Positions 46,082 to 56,530 of a stretch of DNA of 64,000 nt are shown here, one piece after another (positions within the stretch are counted from its first letter, which is position 1; each line of letters begins with the position of its first letter). Position numbers and translations under genes: made by a program. Source of the stretch: Microvelia longipes (lineage: Eukaryota; Arthropoda; Insecta; Hemiptera; Veliidae); NCBI GenBank assembly GCA_018340805.1, contig JACMZG010000008.1, positions 20,922,722-20,986,721 on the forward strand. The letters are read 5' to 3'. The notes under the pieces were generated by a model. That model searched no databases and had not been told where the DNA came from. It saw only the letters and a program-made list of their open reading frames with translations.

Positions 46082-46185
46082 TCAAAAGATGTGTATATGT
46101 ACTGTTACACTACATTACATTATACGCTATATATTTGGTTTTTAGGTTTTTATCTTAGGAGTATATAATAAATAAATTATATATA

Positions 46186-46244
<59 letters not shown>

Positions 46245-46316
46245 CTCCTAAGATAAAAACCAAATATATAGCGTATAATGTAATGTAGTGTAACAGTACA
46301 TATACACATCTTTTGA
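46082..46316. repeat. Palindrome with (TA)n core
   Basis: 46082-46165 and 46241-46316 are near-perfect inverted repeats (outer TCAAAAGATGTGTATATGTA), with only an 8-base AGGTTTTT duplication in the left arm. The 75-bp loop is a TA-rich microsatellite, so the whole 235 bp can form a cruciform. Confidence 0.95.
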
Positions 46317-46329
46317 TGTGTATATATTT

Positions 46330-47824
46330 ATAATTTAGACCAATTAATGTGCCAAAATTCATCTAATTTTTAGCATTAGTTCAATGCTAAAAATTATCGA
46401 ATAACTTGTATACGTTTTTTTAAATTGAAAAAAATCGAAAAATAAACCAATTGAGTAAAAATTTGGTAAAAGTTGATTCCTTTATCTAATAAATATAAAT
46501 ACTAAGTTTTATTGCAATACAGTAAGTATATTTACGGTTTTTGTTGGATTATAAAGAATAAGCAGCATCAAGCATCGTCATTGTTAAGATGAGTGACAGC
46601 TGGGATTAAAAGGAATGTACTTGCAGGCTGAGGACAAGCAAAGTGAGTTCGAAGAAATGTACTTGCAGTCTGAGGACAAGCAAAGCGAGTTCGAAGGAAT
46701 GTACTTGCAGTCTGAGTACAAGCAAAACGAGTTCGAAGGAATGTACTTGCAGGCTGAGGACAAGCAAAGCGAGTTCGAAGGAATGTACTTGCAGTCTGAG
46801 GACAAGCAAAAACGAGTTCGAAGGAATGTACTGCAGTCTGAGGACAAGCAAAGCGAGTTCGAAGGAATGTACTTGCAGTCTGAGTACAAGCAAAACGAGT
46901 TCGAAGGAATGTACTTGCAGTCTGAGGACAAGCAAAGCGAGTTCGAAGGAATGTACTTGCAGTCTGAGTACAAGCAAAACGAGTTCGAAGAATGTACTTG
47001 CAGGCTGAGGACAAGCAAAGTGAGTTCGAAGGAATGTACTTGCAGTCTGAGTACAAGCAAAACGAGTTCGAAGGAATGTACCTTGCAGCTGAGGACAAGC
47101 AAAGCGAGTTCGAAGGAAACTTGCAGGCTGAGGACAAGCAAAACGAGTTCGAAGGAATGTACTTGCAAGCTGAGGATAAGCAAAGCGAGTCGAAGGAATG
47201 CACTTGCTAAGCAAAGCGAGTTCGAAGGAATGTACTTGCAGCTGAGGATAAGCAAAGCGAGTTCGAAGGAATGTACTTGTAATGAGGACAAGCAAGCGAG
47301 TTCGAAGGAATGTACTTGCAAGCTGAGGACAAGCAAAGCGAGTTCGAAGGAATGTACTTGTAATCTGAGGACAAGCAAAGCGAGTTCGAAGGAATGTACT
47401 TGCAAGCTGAGGACAAGCAAAGCGAGTTCGAAGGAATGTACTTGCAGGCTGAGGATAAGCAAAGCGAGTTCGAAGGAATGTACTTGCAGGCTGAGGACAA
47501 GCAAAGCGAGTTCGAAGGAATGTACTTGCAAGCTGAGGACAAGCAAAGCGAGTTCGAAGGAATGTACTTGAAGGCTGAGGACAAGCAAAGCGAGTTCGAA
47601 GGAATGTACTTGAAGTCTGAGGACAAGAAAAGCGAGTTCGAAGGAATGTACTTGCAAGCTGAGGACAAGCAAAGCGAGTTCAAGAATGTACTTGCAAGCT
47701 GAGGACAAGCAAAGCGAGTTCAAAGATGTTATGCAATATATATTTGATAATTTTTATATTCTGAGGACGACTTTGAATGTGGTGACGAATAGTTTCGAGA
47801 TACCCTGTACCCGATTTTTTCTTA
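46330..47824 (+). mobile_element. Family A copy carrying an internal minisatellite
   Basis: 46420-46610 matches the family A segment around AAGTATATTTACGGTTTTTG and AAGCAGCATCAAGC. 47750-47824 matches the 3' end (TTCTGAGGACGA, GATACCCTGTACCCGATTTTT). Between them, where other copies have one GAGGACGAGCGAAGCGAGTC module, lies a ~1.1-kb tandem array. The 5' part before 46330 is missing. An inverted TAATTTTTAGCATT pair lies at 46369-46400. Confidence 0.88.
46612..47727. repeat. 42-bp minisatellite, ~26 units
   Basis: Unit: AAGGAATGTACTTGCAGGCT plus GAGGACAAGCAAAGCGAGTT plus CG. Because 42 bp is 14 codons, frames stay open for up to 379 codons on the minus and 318 on the plus strand; the translations are strict repeats (for example MYLQAEDKQSEFEG) with phase jumps at 1-2-base indels. 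A GAGTAC/AAACG unit variant recurs every 84 bp (46881, 46965, 47049), a dimeric higher-order pattern. Treated as non-coding. Confidence 0.95.
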
Positions 47825-48261
47825 AGATAATAATCCTTAGAAGGTATATCTAGGGATGAGATTACCGCCCTTTGACTGTCTGTGGTTCTTTAGTCATTTA
47901 TCTAAGTTTTTGTCCATGAATTAAATATGCCTTTATGCAAATGGTATGATAAGGTCAGTCGAATCATTCGCAATAATGAATGCTTGGATATTAAAAACTT
48001 TAACAGAAACAGGCTTTAATATGGGCAAATATTTGAAGGTGTTAATGTCCTTATATGCACACATGCTCGCCATATGAAGGGCTACTTGGGTACTTTCAAG
48101 GGATTATCTTGATTTATAGGTTTTAAGTCCCTACCAAGTTTGTTTAAAGTATGACCTATCCTGGAGAGGTTTTTACCCTCGACAACGAGACAGACTGACT
48201 CGTAAACAAATAAACATTCCTTCACTATACTGCTTCTTATAAGATTTTATGATTAGAGCGA
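47825..48261. other. AT-rich spacer
   Basis: No recognised feature. Confidence 0.4.
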
Positions 48262-48750
48262 AAAATCGAATATCTCTCACCTTATCAGATTTGCGACGCT
48301 CATTCTCTCCTCTTCCAATTCGCCAAACTCGTCTTTTCCGCTTCGGACTTGCTTCACTCTTCCTCATAATATGAAAAATGCTTAATATATAATTAAGTAT
48401 ATCTTATAACTCACCTCACTTGTCCATAGGGAGAAAAGATCATTCTTAATCCCAGCGGTCACTTATTCAGATGCTGAACTCACTCAATGCTGCTTAACAT
48501 TAGTGTTCCACCAAACTTTGTATACTTGTTTATTAAAAAGATATGTTCATGACAACTTTCTTTTCAATTCGATGGTTTTTCCAATTTTTTTAAGAAACTT
48601 ATACTTGTCATTTAATAAATAATGTTCTTAATTTTCAAATGATGAACTACAACATTATAATAAAAATTTAACTAGTACTAGTCATGAAATGAAACTTAAC
48701 ACTACACAAGACTAAAACAATTGTTGGTCTTATCAATCTGATAATTTTGG
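48262..48750 (-). mobile_element. Family A 3' half
   Basis: Minus strand, in order from the 48750 side: blocks like ACTAACAATTG, ACAAGTATA, AAGCAGCATTGAGTGAG, GTGACCGCTGGGATTAAG, AAGTCCGAAGCGG, GAGCGTCGCAAATCTGAT and AGATATTCGATTTTTCG. The 64-codon minus frame at 48173-48367 is inside it and is not a gene. Confidence 0.7.
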
Positions 48751-49429
48751 TTTTGGTTTACAAATATAAATAATGTAGAATTAAGAGAGGAGGAAGCAAT
48801 TCCATATTTGGCAGATAGTATTATTCTAAATAAAAATCAAAGTTTATTGAGTTGTTGGTTAGTACCAGTTCGAGACGTATTGAACAGTTTTGTAGGAATA
48901 TTTGATAGTATTGAGATATCAGATCGCATGACTGTCTCAACTTAAACAAATCTTGTAGGGGTTCATCGTCTTATTTACACTTCTACACACATTTCCTCGC
49001 TTTTTCTATTAAAATATTGAAATCTAAACGAAGAGAAAAGATTAGGGAAATCTATTCGTCCAACCCCCCCCCCCCCTCACCGACCAAATTATGTAAGGCT
49101 ATATAAGATGGAGCCAATAAAACATCCACACAAAAGATCAGTGTGTTCAGCTATTGTGGTATATAAACATTTTCTGATACAAAATCCATTAAAAGGGTGA
49201 TTCATTTTTGTTTAGACAATTACAATAAAAATTATTTAGTTTCTTCCCCGGGGCATAGCATAGTTCTGTCACATAATGTTTTTTATACGACCCCCCCCCC
49301 TCCAACCCTGATAACCATGTGACCGAGTACAATCTGCAAGATCCCTTATATTCTATAGTATCCCTAACACAAACAATTATATTAACAAGTTATCTTAGCT
49401 ACAAATTCGTTTAAGATTTTAATACAATG
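48751..49429. other. AT-rich stretch with two C-runs
   Basis: C-runs at about 49064-49076 and 49291-49300. No other feature. Confidence 0.45.
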
Positions 49430-50375
49430 TTTCTACTTATCTTCTTTTATACCGTTGGTATGTAGGAGAAGTCTTGTGTTAGCAAAAAATCCGAAACCAA
49501 GATGACACCGGAATTATCCGTTTAAGGTGTTTTTAAGACCTCCTAAGAGGTTTTTGCAAAGTTGTCTGTCTGTCTGTATAGGTCTGTTATCATCGTAGCG
49601 CCTAGTGTATTTATGCTAGAGAGTTGAGACTTTGTACAAAAATCAGTCTACCTCTGTACTTGGGCTATTCAGAAAAATATATTTTTATGAAGTCATTAAC
49701 CCACAATAAATGACTCGAAATAATGACGCGAAATTTTTGAAAAATCATAAAATGCGAGAAAATGAAGCTATCAAATTGAAATTTAGCACGCATGTAACCA
49801 CGTATAAGACTAACATATGTGCTAAGTTTTATCTCATTAACAGCATTATTTGTATTTTTATCAGATGACTTGTGGACTTTTTTTTTAAATTGGAAAATAA
49901 TTCAATTGAGTTGACATTTAGTACAAGTTTTAACCTTTTTTATGGCGTCACTATCCCGCAATAATGATTCAGCAAAAATTTTTAAAAATCATAAATCGAG
50001 AAAGATCATTCGATCGATTACGATTTGGCACGCATGTAGCTATATATAAGACGTATATTCGGCATTACTTCAATTTTTATAAAATGACTTGGGTAAGATT
50101 TTTAAAAAAATTGTAAACAAAATCGGAAAACAATCAATTGAGTTAAAATTTTTCGTTTCAATACGACTAGTATATCTATGATGTTTGTGGACCATAAAAG
50201 TTAAGCAGCATTAAGCGTGATCAGTGCTGTGTGGGTGACAGCTGAGAATGAAACGGATGTATTCACTATCTGAGGTAGAGCAAAACAAGTCCGAAGCAGG
50301 GTGGATGAGCGTAGCGAAACCGACGTGATGAGAAAAAGTTCTGAGGTACCCCGTACCCGATTTTTTTATTTTGTA
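49430..50375 (+). mobile_element. Family A element, longest copy with internal duplication
   Basis: Complete from TTTCTACTTATCTTC (diverged 5' end) to GGTACCCCGTACCCGATTTTTTT. The segment from TATGAAGTCATTAACCC to ATTCAATTGAGTTG (about 49690-49915) is repeated in diverged form at 49940-50150, explaining its ~945-bp length. Ends in GATGAGCGTAGCGAAACCGA, GTGATGAGAAAAAGTTCTGA, then the hairpin. Confidence 0.9.
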
Positions 50376-50747
50376 TAGTAAATGAAGTTTCGCTGCAGGA
50401 TCATACTAATACTACGATCTTACTCATACTAATAATAAAATTTAACATTGTACAGTACATGTATTTAACATACATAGTATAGTATATTATATTATATTAA
50501 TATATATTATATAGTAATAATATTATACATATTAATACATAAAGCGTATTAATTTAAACCTGGATCACACAATTATTGTTTTGGGATTTTTTTAAAATTC
50601 TTGCAGAGTTATTATTTTGGGTTAATGCCATCATGCATATTTCATGTTTAATAGGGTTCTAAAGATTAATAAGGTTAATTTTTGTACCGATTTTTAATCA
50701 AATCTGATACAGCGTGCGATAGTTATTGTACGCAATAGAATAGTCTA

Positions 50748-50748
<1 letters not shown>
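50376..50748. other. AT-rich spacer
   Basis: Short TATATTA-rich run near 50475-50530. No other feature. Confidence 0.4.
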
Positions 50749-50798
<50 letters not shown>

Positions 50799-50816
50799 TA
50801 TATATATATATATATA

Positions 50817-50915
<99 letters not shown>

Positions 50916-50933
50916 AGATATATATATATATTA

Positions 50934-50973
<40 letters not shown>

Positions 50974-50981
50974 TATAGATA

Positions 50982-51022
<41 letters not shown>

Positions 51023-51031
51023 TATATATAT
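50749..51031. repeat. (TA)n microsatellite, ~280 bp
   Basis: TA repeats broken by single AA/TT and GTA steps that make it close to self-complementary. Confidence 0.97.
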
Positions 51032-51719
51032 CGGATCGTTGACATAATTTTTCCGTGTTTTACTTCAACTTAATGGCACAATAGAAAAATTATCTTCGGA
51101 AAGCATTACTGGACCTAATAATTGATTTATGTACAATGTTTCCTCCTTTCGGCATAAACACTTTGGGAGCTACAATGAAAACAGACACACACTTCCAGAA
51201 AGAAAATTTGGTAAAAATCACTCTGGAGGTGTTAACCACATGAAAAATATGATTCTTTAAATTAATTTATACTTAAGGTGTAAATAAAGAAAATTGAAAA
51301 TTAATCGATTATTCGTCTTTAAATACAAATGTCTTTTAATTTTACAACAAATTATTGCCATAATAATCAATCAAATGAATTAATTTATGCCAATCATTTG
51401 TGTGCCATGTGTTCAATGCTTGAGCGGTTATTAAATAATCCCGCATGGTAAAAAGGTATTATTTAGTTTCCCTTTAAATATAGAAGGAAAAACTATTATC
51501 AGTAAGAATGCAAATTATTAAAAACAATTAATAATTTTAAATATGACGTGCTTCATCGTGCAAAATGTGTCGGTCAAATTTTCGCAGTTTAATAAACTCA
51601 GATATATTATTAAATCATGTAGAAAATTGTCAAAATAAAAATAATTATAATATTTTGGGATTTAACTATTAAACATAATGAGAACATATAGTGTTGATAT
51701 AGATAAAATAGATTTTATA
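51032..51719. other. AT-rich stretch
   Basis: No recognised feature. Confidence 0.4.
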
Positions 51720-51720
51720 A

Positions 51721-52032
51721 TCAATAATGAGAGCATAGATAAAGATAAAATAATTTTATAATCCATAATGATAACATAGATATAGATAAAATAGATTTTA
51801 TTTTGATTATTCTTGACCTTTGGCAAACCAGTTTTAGCATTATTTTTAGCATAATTTTTATTAATGTTACACGGAAAGCAAAAAGTTGATGAACCTTATG
51901 ACGCCCAGGTGTCTGGCAAGGAAACATGATAATCCCACGACTAGTAAAAAAACCAGATGTGCCTTCAAATGTGTACACATGTGTGCTACCTGCCATAGAC
52001 ACTCCGTCTGCCAGGTTTATTGTACAAGTCAC
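51721..52032 (-). CDS. Unrecognised 103-codon open frame
   Basis: The upstream ~57 codons (52032 down to about 51860) lie in a patch richer in G+C than its flanks and have a mixed, protein-like composition (SMAGSTHVYTFEGTSG). The downstream ~45 codons cross a degenerate tandem repeat (GATAACATAGATATAGATAA-like, 51715-51810) and look like noise. I see no known domain. It could be a decayed exon or transposon remnant, or chance. Confidence 0.15.
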   Translation of the reverse strand: MTCTINLADGVSMAGSTHVYTFEGTSGFFTSRGIIMFPCQTPGRHKVHQLFAFRVTLIKIMLKIMLKLVCQRSRIIKIKSILSISMLSLWIIKLFYLYLCSHY

Positions 52033-52868
52033 ACCGTGTCATCAGCGGCTTCCTTAAACGGATTAAGCATTCATACTTTGTACTTAATATTTTGGGAACT
52101 TGAACACGTGTATCAACTTTAAGTCAGCTAAATGGAAAAATATATGGGAACTTGATTTTAAAATCAACATATGTCGGACTTATTGTGCACCTTTAAAAAA
52201 TTCCAGATGTGGAAGAACTGTTGCCGTTTCTCGGATTGTTTATTATCTTAAGACATTATATTTTCTTTTATTTTAAATAATTTGCCATCTAATAAGTAAA
52301 TTCTTTTAAATAACTTATCATATACCTATCTTAACGTTTCTTAAACAATAAGCACAAACTTAAACATTTCTTTTAACAGCATCTATCTTCTTAAGAAAAC
52401 TACTTAATTCTAAAAACTCATATGGCTAAATACAAAATAAAAAAAGTGCACAAAGTGTTTAAAACATAATAAAGTAATAAATGACAAGTATTGTTAAGTT
52501 GAACAGTTCGTAATCCTATTAAAAGCTTAGCCGAGTAAAATGATCAATATATCCCAGGATTTAAGGATAAAAGTCATCTTAATATAATCCTCCGTTTCAT
52601 CATATTGTTCCATCCTTAAAGAGATTATAACATTGTCAAAGATACTATGTAACGCAGGTATCAAATATTAATCAGGTGCCTATTTTGGAAAACTCTTTAC
52701 TGAAACACTTGCCTAAAAAAACATGAAGAGGGGAATTGTCCATTACAATTTCAATTGACGATTAGGAAGTTTCTTTCTTTGTTGAATTTATTTTGTAATC
52801 CTGAATTGGAATGGTATTGTAATATGTAAAGAAAGGTTCTTTTGAAACACAATAACTTATCGATTAAA
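52033..52868. other. AT-rich stretch
   Basis: No recognised feature. Confidence 0.4.
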
Positions 52869-53400
52869 GGTATGTCTCATTTAAATTTAGCCCAGCCCCT
52901 GATCCGAGTATGTGTCATTTAAATTTAGCTTATCCCCTGATCCGAGAATGTTTCAATTAATTTTAGCCCAACCCCAAATCTAAGTATGTGTCACTTAAAT
53001 TGAACCCAATCCCTGATCCGAGTATATCTCCTTTAAATTTAGACCAACCCCTGATCTAAATAGGTATAATTTAAATTTAACCCAAGTATGTATAATTTTA
53101 ACTTTAGATCCTTTAGATCCGAGTAGTATAATTTTAAGTTTAGATAGTATAATTTTAAGTTAGATCCGAGTATGTATAATTTTAAGTTTAGATCCGGGGT
53201 ATGTTTAGATAATAATTTTAACTTTAGATCCGAGTATGTATAATTTTAACTTTAGATCCGAGTATGTATAATTTTAAGTTTAGATCCGAGTATGTATAAT
53301 TTTAAGTTTAGATCCGAGTATGTATAATTTTAAGTTTAGATCCGAGTATGTATAATTTTAAGTTTGGATAATTTAAATTTAGCCCAACCCTTGATCCAAT
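52869..53400. repeat. Minisatellite switching from ~39-bp to 28-bp units
   Basis: 52869-53080 holds five units of the CATTTAAATTTAGCCCAACC / CCTGATCCGAGTATG type. From about 53080 the unit shrinks to GTATGTATAATTTTAAGTTT plus AGATCCGA (28 bp), about ten units with some partial ones. The last unit (53370-53400) reverts to the long type. The short unit is the long one minus its CCCAACCCC part. Confidence 0.93.
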
Positions 53401-53439
53401 TAAATAATCTGGTCATAATATTTTTACTTAAGTAATAAT

Positions 53440-54065
53440 TTTTACTTTTCCCCATTCATATGGTGCATATACAAGGAAAGTATTGTGTTTGCTCCAAAAA
53501 ATCCGAAACTAGATTTTAACTAAATTATCCGTTTCGGGCGTTTTAAGGTCTCCTGAGTGATTTTGACCAACTTGTCTGTCCTTATATGTGTATGTGTAAT
53601 TTATCATTGTAGCTTTTAGTGTTTCTATGCGAGTAACTTAACACTATGAACAAAACTAAATAGTTACTATAAAGTTAAAGTAGTTAGTTAGATTAACTTA
53701 AAGATCTAGTAGTGCTATGCTTATACGTAAAAAAAATATACTAAGTTTCAATTACAAAAAGCTAAATATTGTAAGTTTAATATTGTAAATTTGTGTCATT
53801 AATTATTGTTGAATTGTTTTTGTTTCTATTTAATATGTACTTTTTGAGAACAATAAAGAATTATTATTATTATTTAGCTAGTATATCTACGGTTTTTGAC
53901 GAATAATTAATTATAAGCATCAGCTAGCAACGCCAGTACCCATGGGTGGCCGCTGGCAATAAATCTTTTTTTTTATGTCCGAGAACATGCGAAACAAGTT
54001 CGGAGACTTGCAGCAATACTAAATAGGTGATTTTTATATTCTTAGAACGAGTGAAGGGTTAATGA
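53440..54065 (+). mobile_element. Family A element interrupted by a LINE-like tail
   Basis: 5' part (53440-53665): TTTACTTTTCCCCATTCATA, AAAATCCGAAACTAG, ATCCGTTTCGGGCGTTTTAA, CTTGTCTGTC. 3' part (53876-54065): CTAGTATATCTACGGTTTTT, GGGTGGCCGCTGG, CATGCGAAACAAGTTCGGAG. The middle of the family is replaced by the insert described next. No target duplication identified. Confidence 0.7.
53690..53875 (+). mobile_element. LINE-like 3' tail inside family A
   Basis: AACAATAAAGAATTATTATTATTATT at its right end looks like a polyadenylation signal region plus an (ATT)n tail of a retroposed sequence. No coding part and no target duplication could be defined. Confidence 0.4.
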
Positions 54066-54111
54066 GACGAGCTCATTAACGTAACTTTTATTGAATATAA
54101 ATAAATAAATA

Positions 54112-54112
<1 letters not shown>

Positions 54113-54168
<56 letters not shown>
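54113..54168. repeat. (TA)n microsatellite
   Basis: About 55 bp of TA preceded by (AAAT)n-like sequence. Confidence 0.95.
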
Positions 54169-54171
<3 letters not shown>

Positions 54172-55124
54172 ATTTAATAATATTTTATATATTGAATATT
54201 TTAGGTGAAATAGTAATAGTATTTAGGTTTTCTTTTTAAAAAAATGGGGAAAATATTTTATTTAATCGGCATTCAAGATTATTTTTTCACTACAGTCAAA
54301 AGCTATTTACTTGTAAGATTTATACTTAAAACAATATTTTTTCCGTACGATGAAGTTAAAAAAAAAATCAAACAAAAATTTGCCGATTAGATTGTGTCAG
54401 TTGAAAGCAACTGACACAAAGTTTTGGTCTCTTTTCGATAGTAATACCAAAATAGTATACTTCAAAATTTTAAACTTAAATAATGAGAAACCAAAGAATA
54501 TCGTATAGCACATTGAAATAGACTTTCTTTGTAAGAATATCCGATATCAGACTTAACACGATAACTTTTACAAAAGAAAGGCATTAGGAAGGCAGTTAGT
54601 AGGCTTAGTTCTGCGGTTCCGTCACATCTTTCTCATTATGTTAAATCCTGAAAGTACTGAAGGGGATCATTATTTGTAATACCTGAGGTAATAAAGGTGA
54701 AATAAAAGTAAGGTACAATGTGGACACAAATTACTGTATTAGTATCAGGTAGTAATAACGCTACCTGATACTATTACATTTATTGAAAATCATTGAGGTT
54801 CCAAAAAATATTTGGTATTACTTAACGGTTGAAATTATTAATATAAAGATTTCGCGGGTATCAAGAAGAAATTGTAATTCTAAAATGAAGTTCCTTTTTA
54901 TTTCTTGAGAAAGTAAGTGATTTCCTTCCAATATAAAGTTCCTTTCAATCATTTGACCAGCTGTGACATGGCAACCTCAAATTTCAAATCCTTATAAGAG
55001 TATCTGTCATTGATCCTTGGGAAATATTTTTAAATGCTCAAAAATTAAAAAATTACCATTAGCATTGTCCAGTGTTTTATGATTCTCAATATTTCGCTTA
55101 AAAATCGATTGCAGAGACCTTAGA
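54169..55124. other. AT-rich stretch with two hairpins
   Basis: TTGTGTCAGTTG (54392-54403) pairs with 54408-54419 across a 4-base loop. TAGTATCAGGTAG (54740-54752) pairs with 54761-54773 across 8 bases. Neither has a terminator context; both are perfect stems. Confidence 0.6.
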
Positions 55125-56042
55125 ACTCTTCCTCACCAAATTGGATTCGCTGCGCTCGTCCTCATTACTTTGGACTTGCTTCGTTTCTCATTAGAATACG
55201 AGTATGAAAATCACCTACTATATATTGTACTACGTATTCGGACTCGCTTTGTTCGCCCTCAGACAATAAAAAATCTGCTCTATTTATAGCGGTCATTCAT
55301 CCCTCTTCTTAACTCTAACTAATGCTAATAATAAAATTCACATTTGTTGGTCTTATTTATGACTTCACGCGTGCTTAATTTCAAATTTTTAACGAGTTAT
55401 TAAAGACGAATAATAATGCCATAAAAATATTTTCTACACAGCCCAACTAAACATATTTGTTGGGTACCAAGTTTTAAAGTGGAGCTACGACGATAAAAGA
55501 CTCTCTCCCAAACTCACCCATACGCACACACTGAGAGATCAGTGGTAACAGACCATAGAGATATACTAGAGGGAGCATAGCCTATCTTTATACATTTAGA
55601 GGCCTGAAACATTTTTAGTGGGGCTCTCAGGGGCTCTGGGTAACCTCATTGAAACCTCCTCCAAGAGGGAGTTGAGGTTATAATTAATCAATTGTTTTGG
55701 GCTTCCCACAGATTGTTTGTGTTGTGATTTGTATTTTAAACATTCTACTATATAATTTACTGTTTTTTTGTTCTGTTTATTTGATGATAATGATAATCGA
55801 ATGTGGTCTGGTTACTTTTTCGATGTGTCAAAATTCAACCAATAGGGCCCCTCTAGTAATATCTCTATGTAACAGACAGACATACGTAAATGCAGAAAGA
55901 CAACTTGCTAAAAAACACTCCGGAGGTCTTAAAAACACCTGAAACGGATAATATAGGGGAAATATCTGTCTTGGAGTCTTAGTACCAAATTAATACTTTC
56001 CTATAATTATTACTTATCTATATACCTTCGGCATAAATGATT
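55125..56042 (-). mobile_element. Family A element split by a hAT MITE
   Basis: 3' part at 55125-55553 (GATTCGCTGCGCTCGTCC, GGACTCGCTTTGTTCGCC, GCGGTCATTCATCC) and 5' part at 55870-56042 (ACAGACAGACATACG, AAAACACCTGAAACGGATAA, TATACCTTCGGCATAAATGA). Removing the 316-bp MITE and one 8-bp repeat joins the two in register at the TAACAGAC of the family's complement of GTCTGTTATC. Confidence 0.88.
55554..55869. mobile_element. hAT-type MITE with 8-bp TSD
   Basis: Starts CATAGAGATATACTAGAGGG, ends CCCTCTAGTAATATCTCTATG (TIRs with a single-base indel), and is flanked by TAACAGAC at 55546-55553 and 55870-55877. An 8-bp duplication with C(A)nnG-type ends fits the hAT superfamily. No transposase. An 81-codon frame (55697-55942) runs across the right border and is not a gene. 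A shorter relative lies at 41159-41345. Confidence 0.92.
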
Positions 56043-56318
56043 AAAATAGAACACCAATCACGTACACAAATCAAACCACACTAGACGTTTTAATAATAGC
56101 ACCCCGTAAACCAAATTTGGTTCAATTCTAAAGAACATTTTGGCCACAGATTTGAAAATCTGTGGCGATCTGATGAGGTCTGATCTGAGCTTAATAATAT
56201 AATGATTTTAGTTATAATCTATATTCATGGTGATAGTTATAATGTTCATATCATACTCTGAACTTCAAAATGCATCGGAAATTAAACCTTAAATTATTAA
56301 ACGATTAATATATATATA
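56043..56318. other. AT-rich spacer
   Basis: GATTTGAAAATCTGTGGCGATC contains a small inverted repeat near 56139-56166. Nothing else. Confidence 0.4.
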
Positions 56319-56530
56319 TTTAATTTAAGTTTAGATTCTGGAATTTTCCCCGATAATTTCAAATCTGCCATAATTTCACCTTTGTATAAATCTAATGAAA
56401 AACTAGACATAACTAACTACAGACCTATTAGTTTAATTTCTAATTAAGCTATATTATTAGAGAAAATAATAAAAAGAAGAATAGTTGAATTTTTCGAATT
56501 TTGAATAATAGTCAAAATAAAAGTGAAAAA
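56319..56530 (+). pseudogene. Non-LTR reverse transcriptase fragment (fingers region)
   Basis: Frame from 56319 reads FNLSLDSGIFPDNFKSAI, then SPLYKSNEKLDITN, then YRPISLIS. This is the conserved RT block GxFPxxxKxAxVxPLxKxxxxxxxxNYRPISLLS of Jockey/CR1-like LINEs. A TAA at 56445 replaces a codon, LLEKIIKRRIVEFF follows, and a -1/+1 shift near 56500 leads into ILNNSQNKS, equivalent to the LxxxQxGFR region. Only ~70 residues survive, with no endonuclease or YADD part. Confidence 0.9.

Noticed and set aside
46568..47723. Long open frames of 211-379 codons on the minus strand and 318 on the plus strand
   Set aside because: They are translations of a 42-bp tandem repeat in several frames at once. 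Open frames on both strands follow from a unit divisible by three, and indels shift the phase.
48173..48367. Basic 64-codon frame
   Set aside because: Antisense part of family A's GAGCGAAGCGAG module.
49064..49300. C-runs as G-quadruplex signals
   Set aside because: Each is a single homopolymer run rather than four spaced runs; could also be assembly noise.
54392..54773. Rho-independent terminators
   Set aside because: Perfect hairpins but no associated bacterial gene or T-run context; the window is not prokaryotic.
55697..55942. 81-codon frame with a hydrophobic start resembling a signal or membrane segment
   Set aside because: It starts inside a hAT MITE and crosses its right border and target duplication into family A, so it cannot be an inherited gene.
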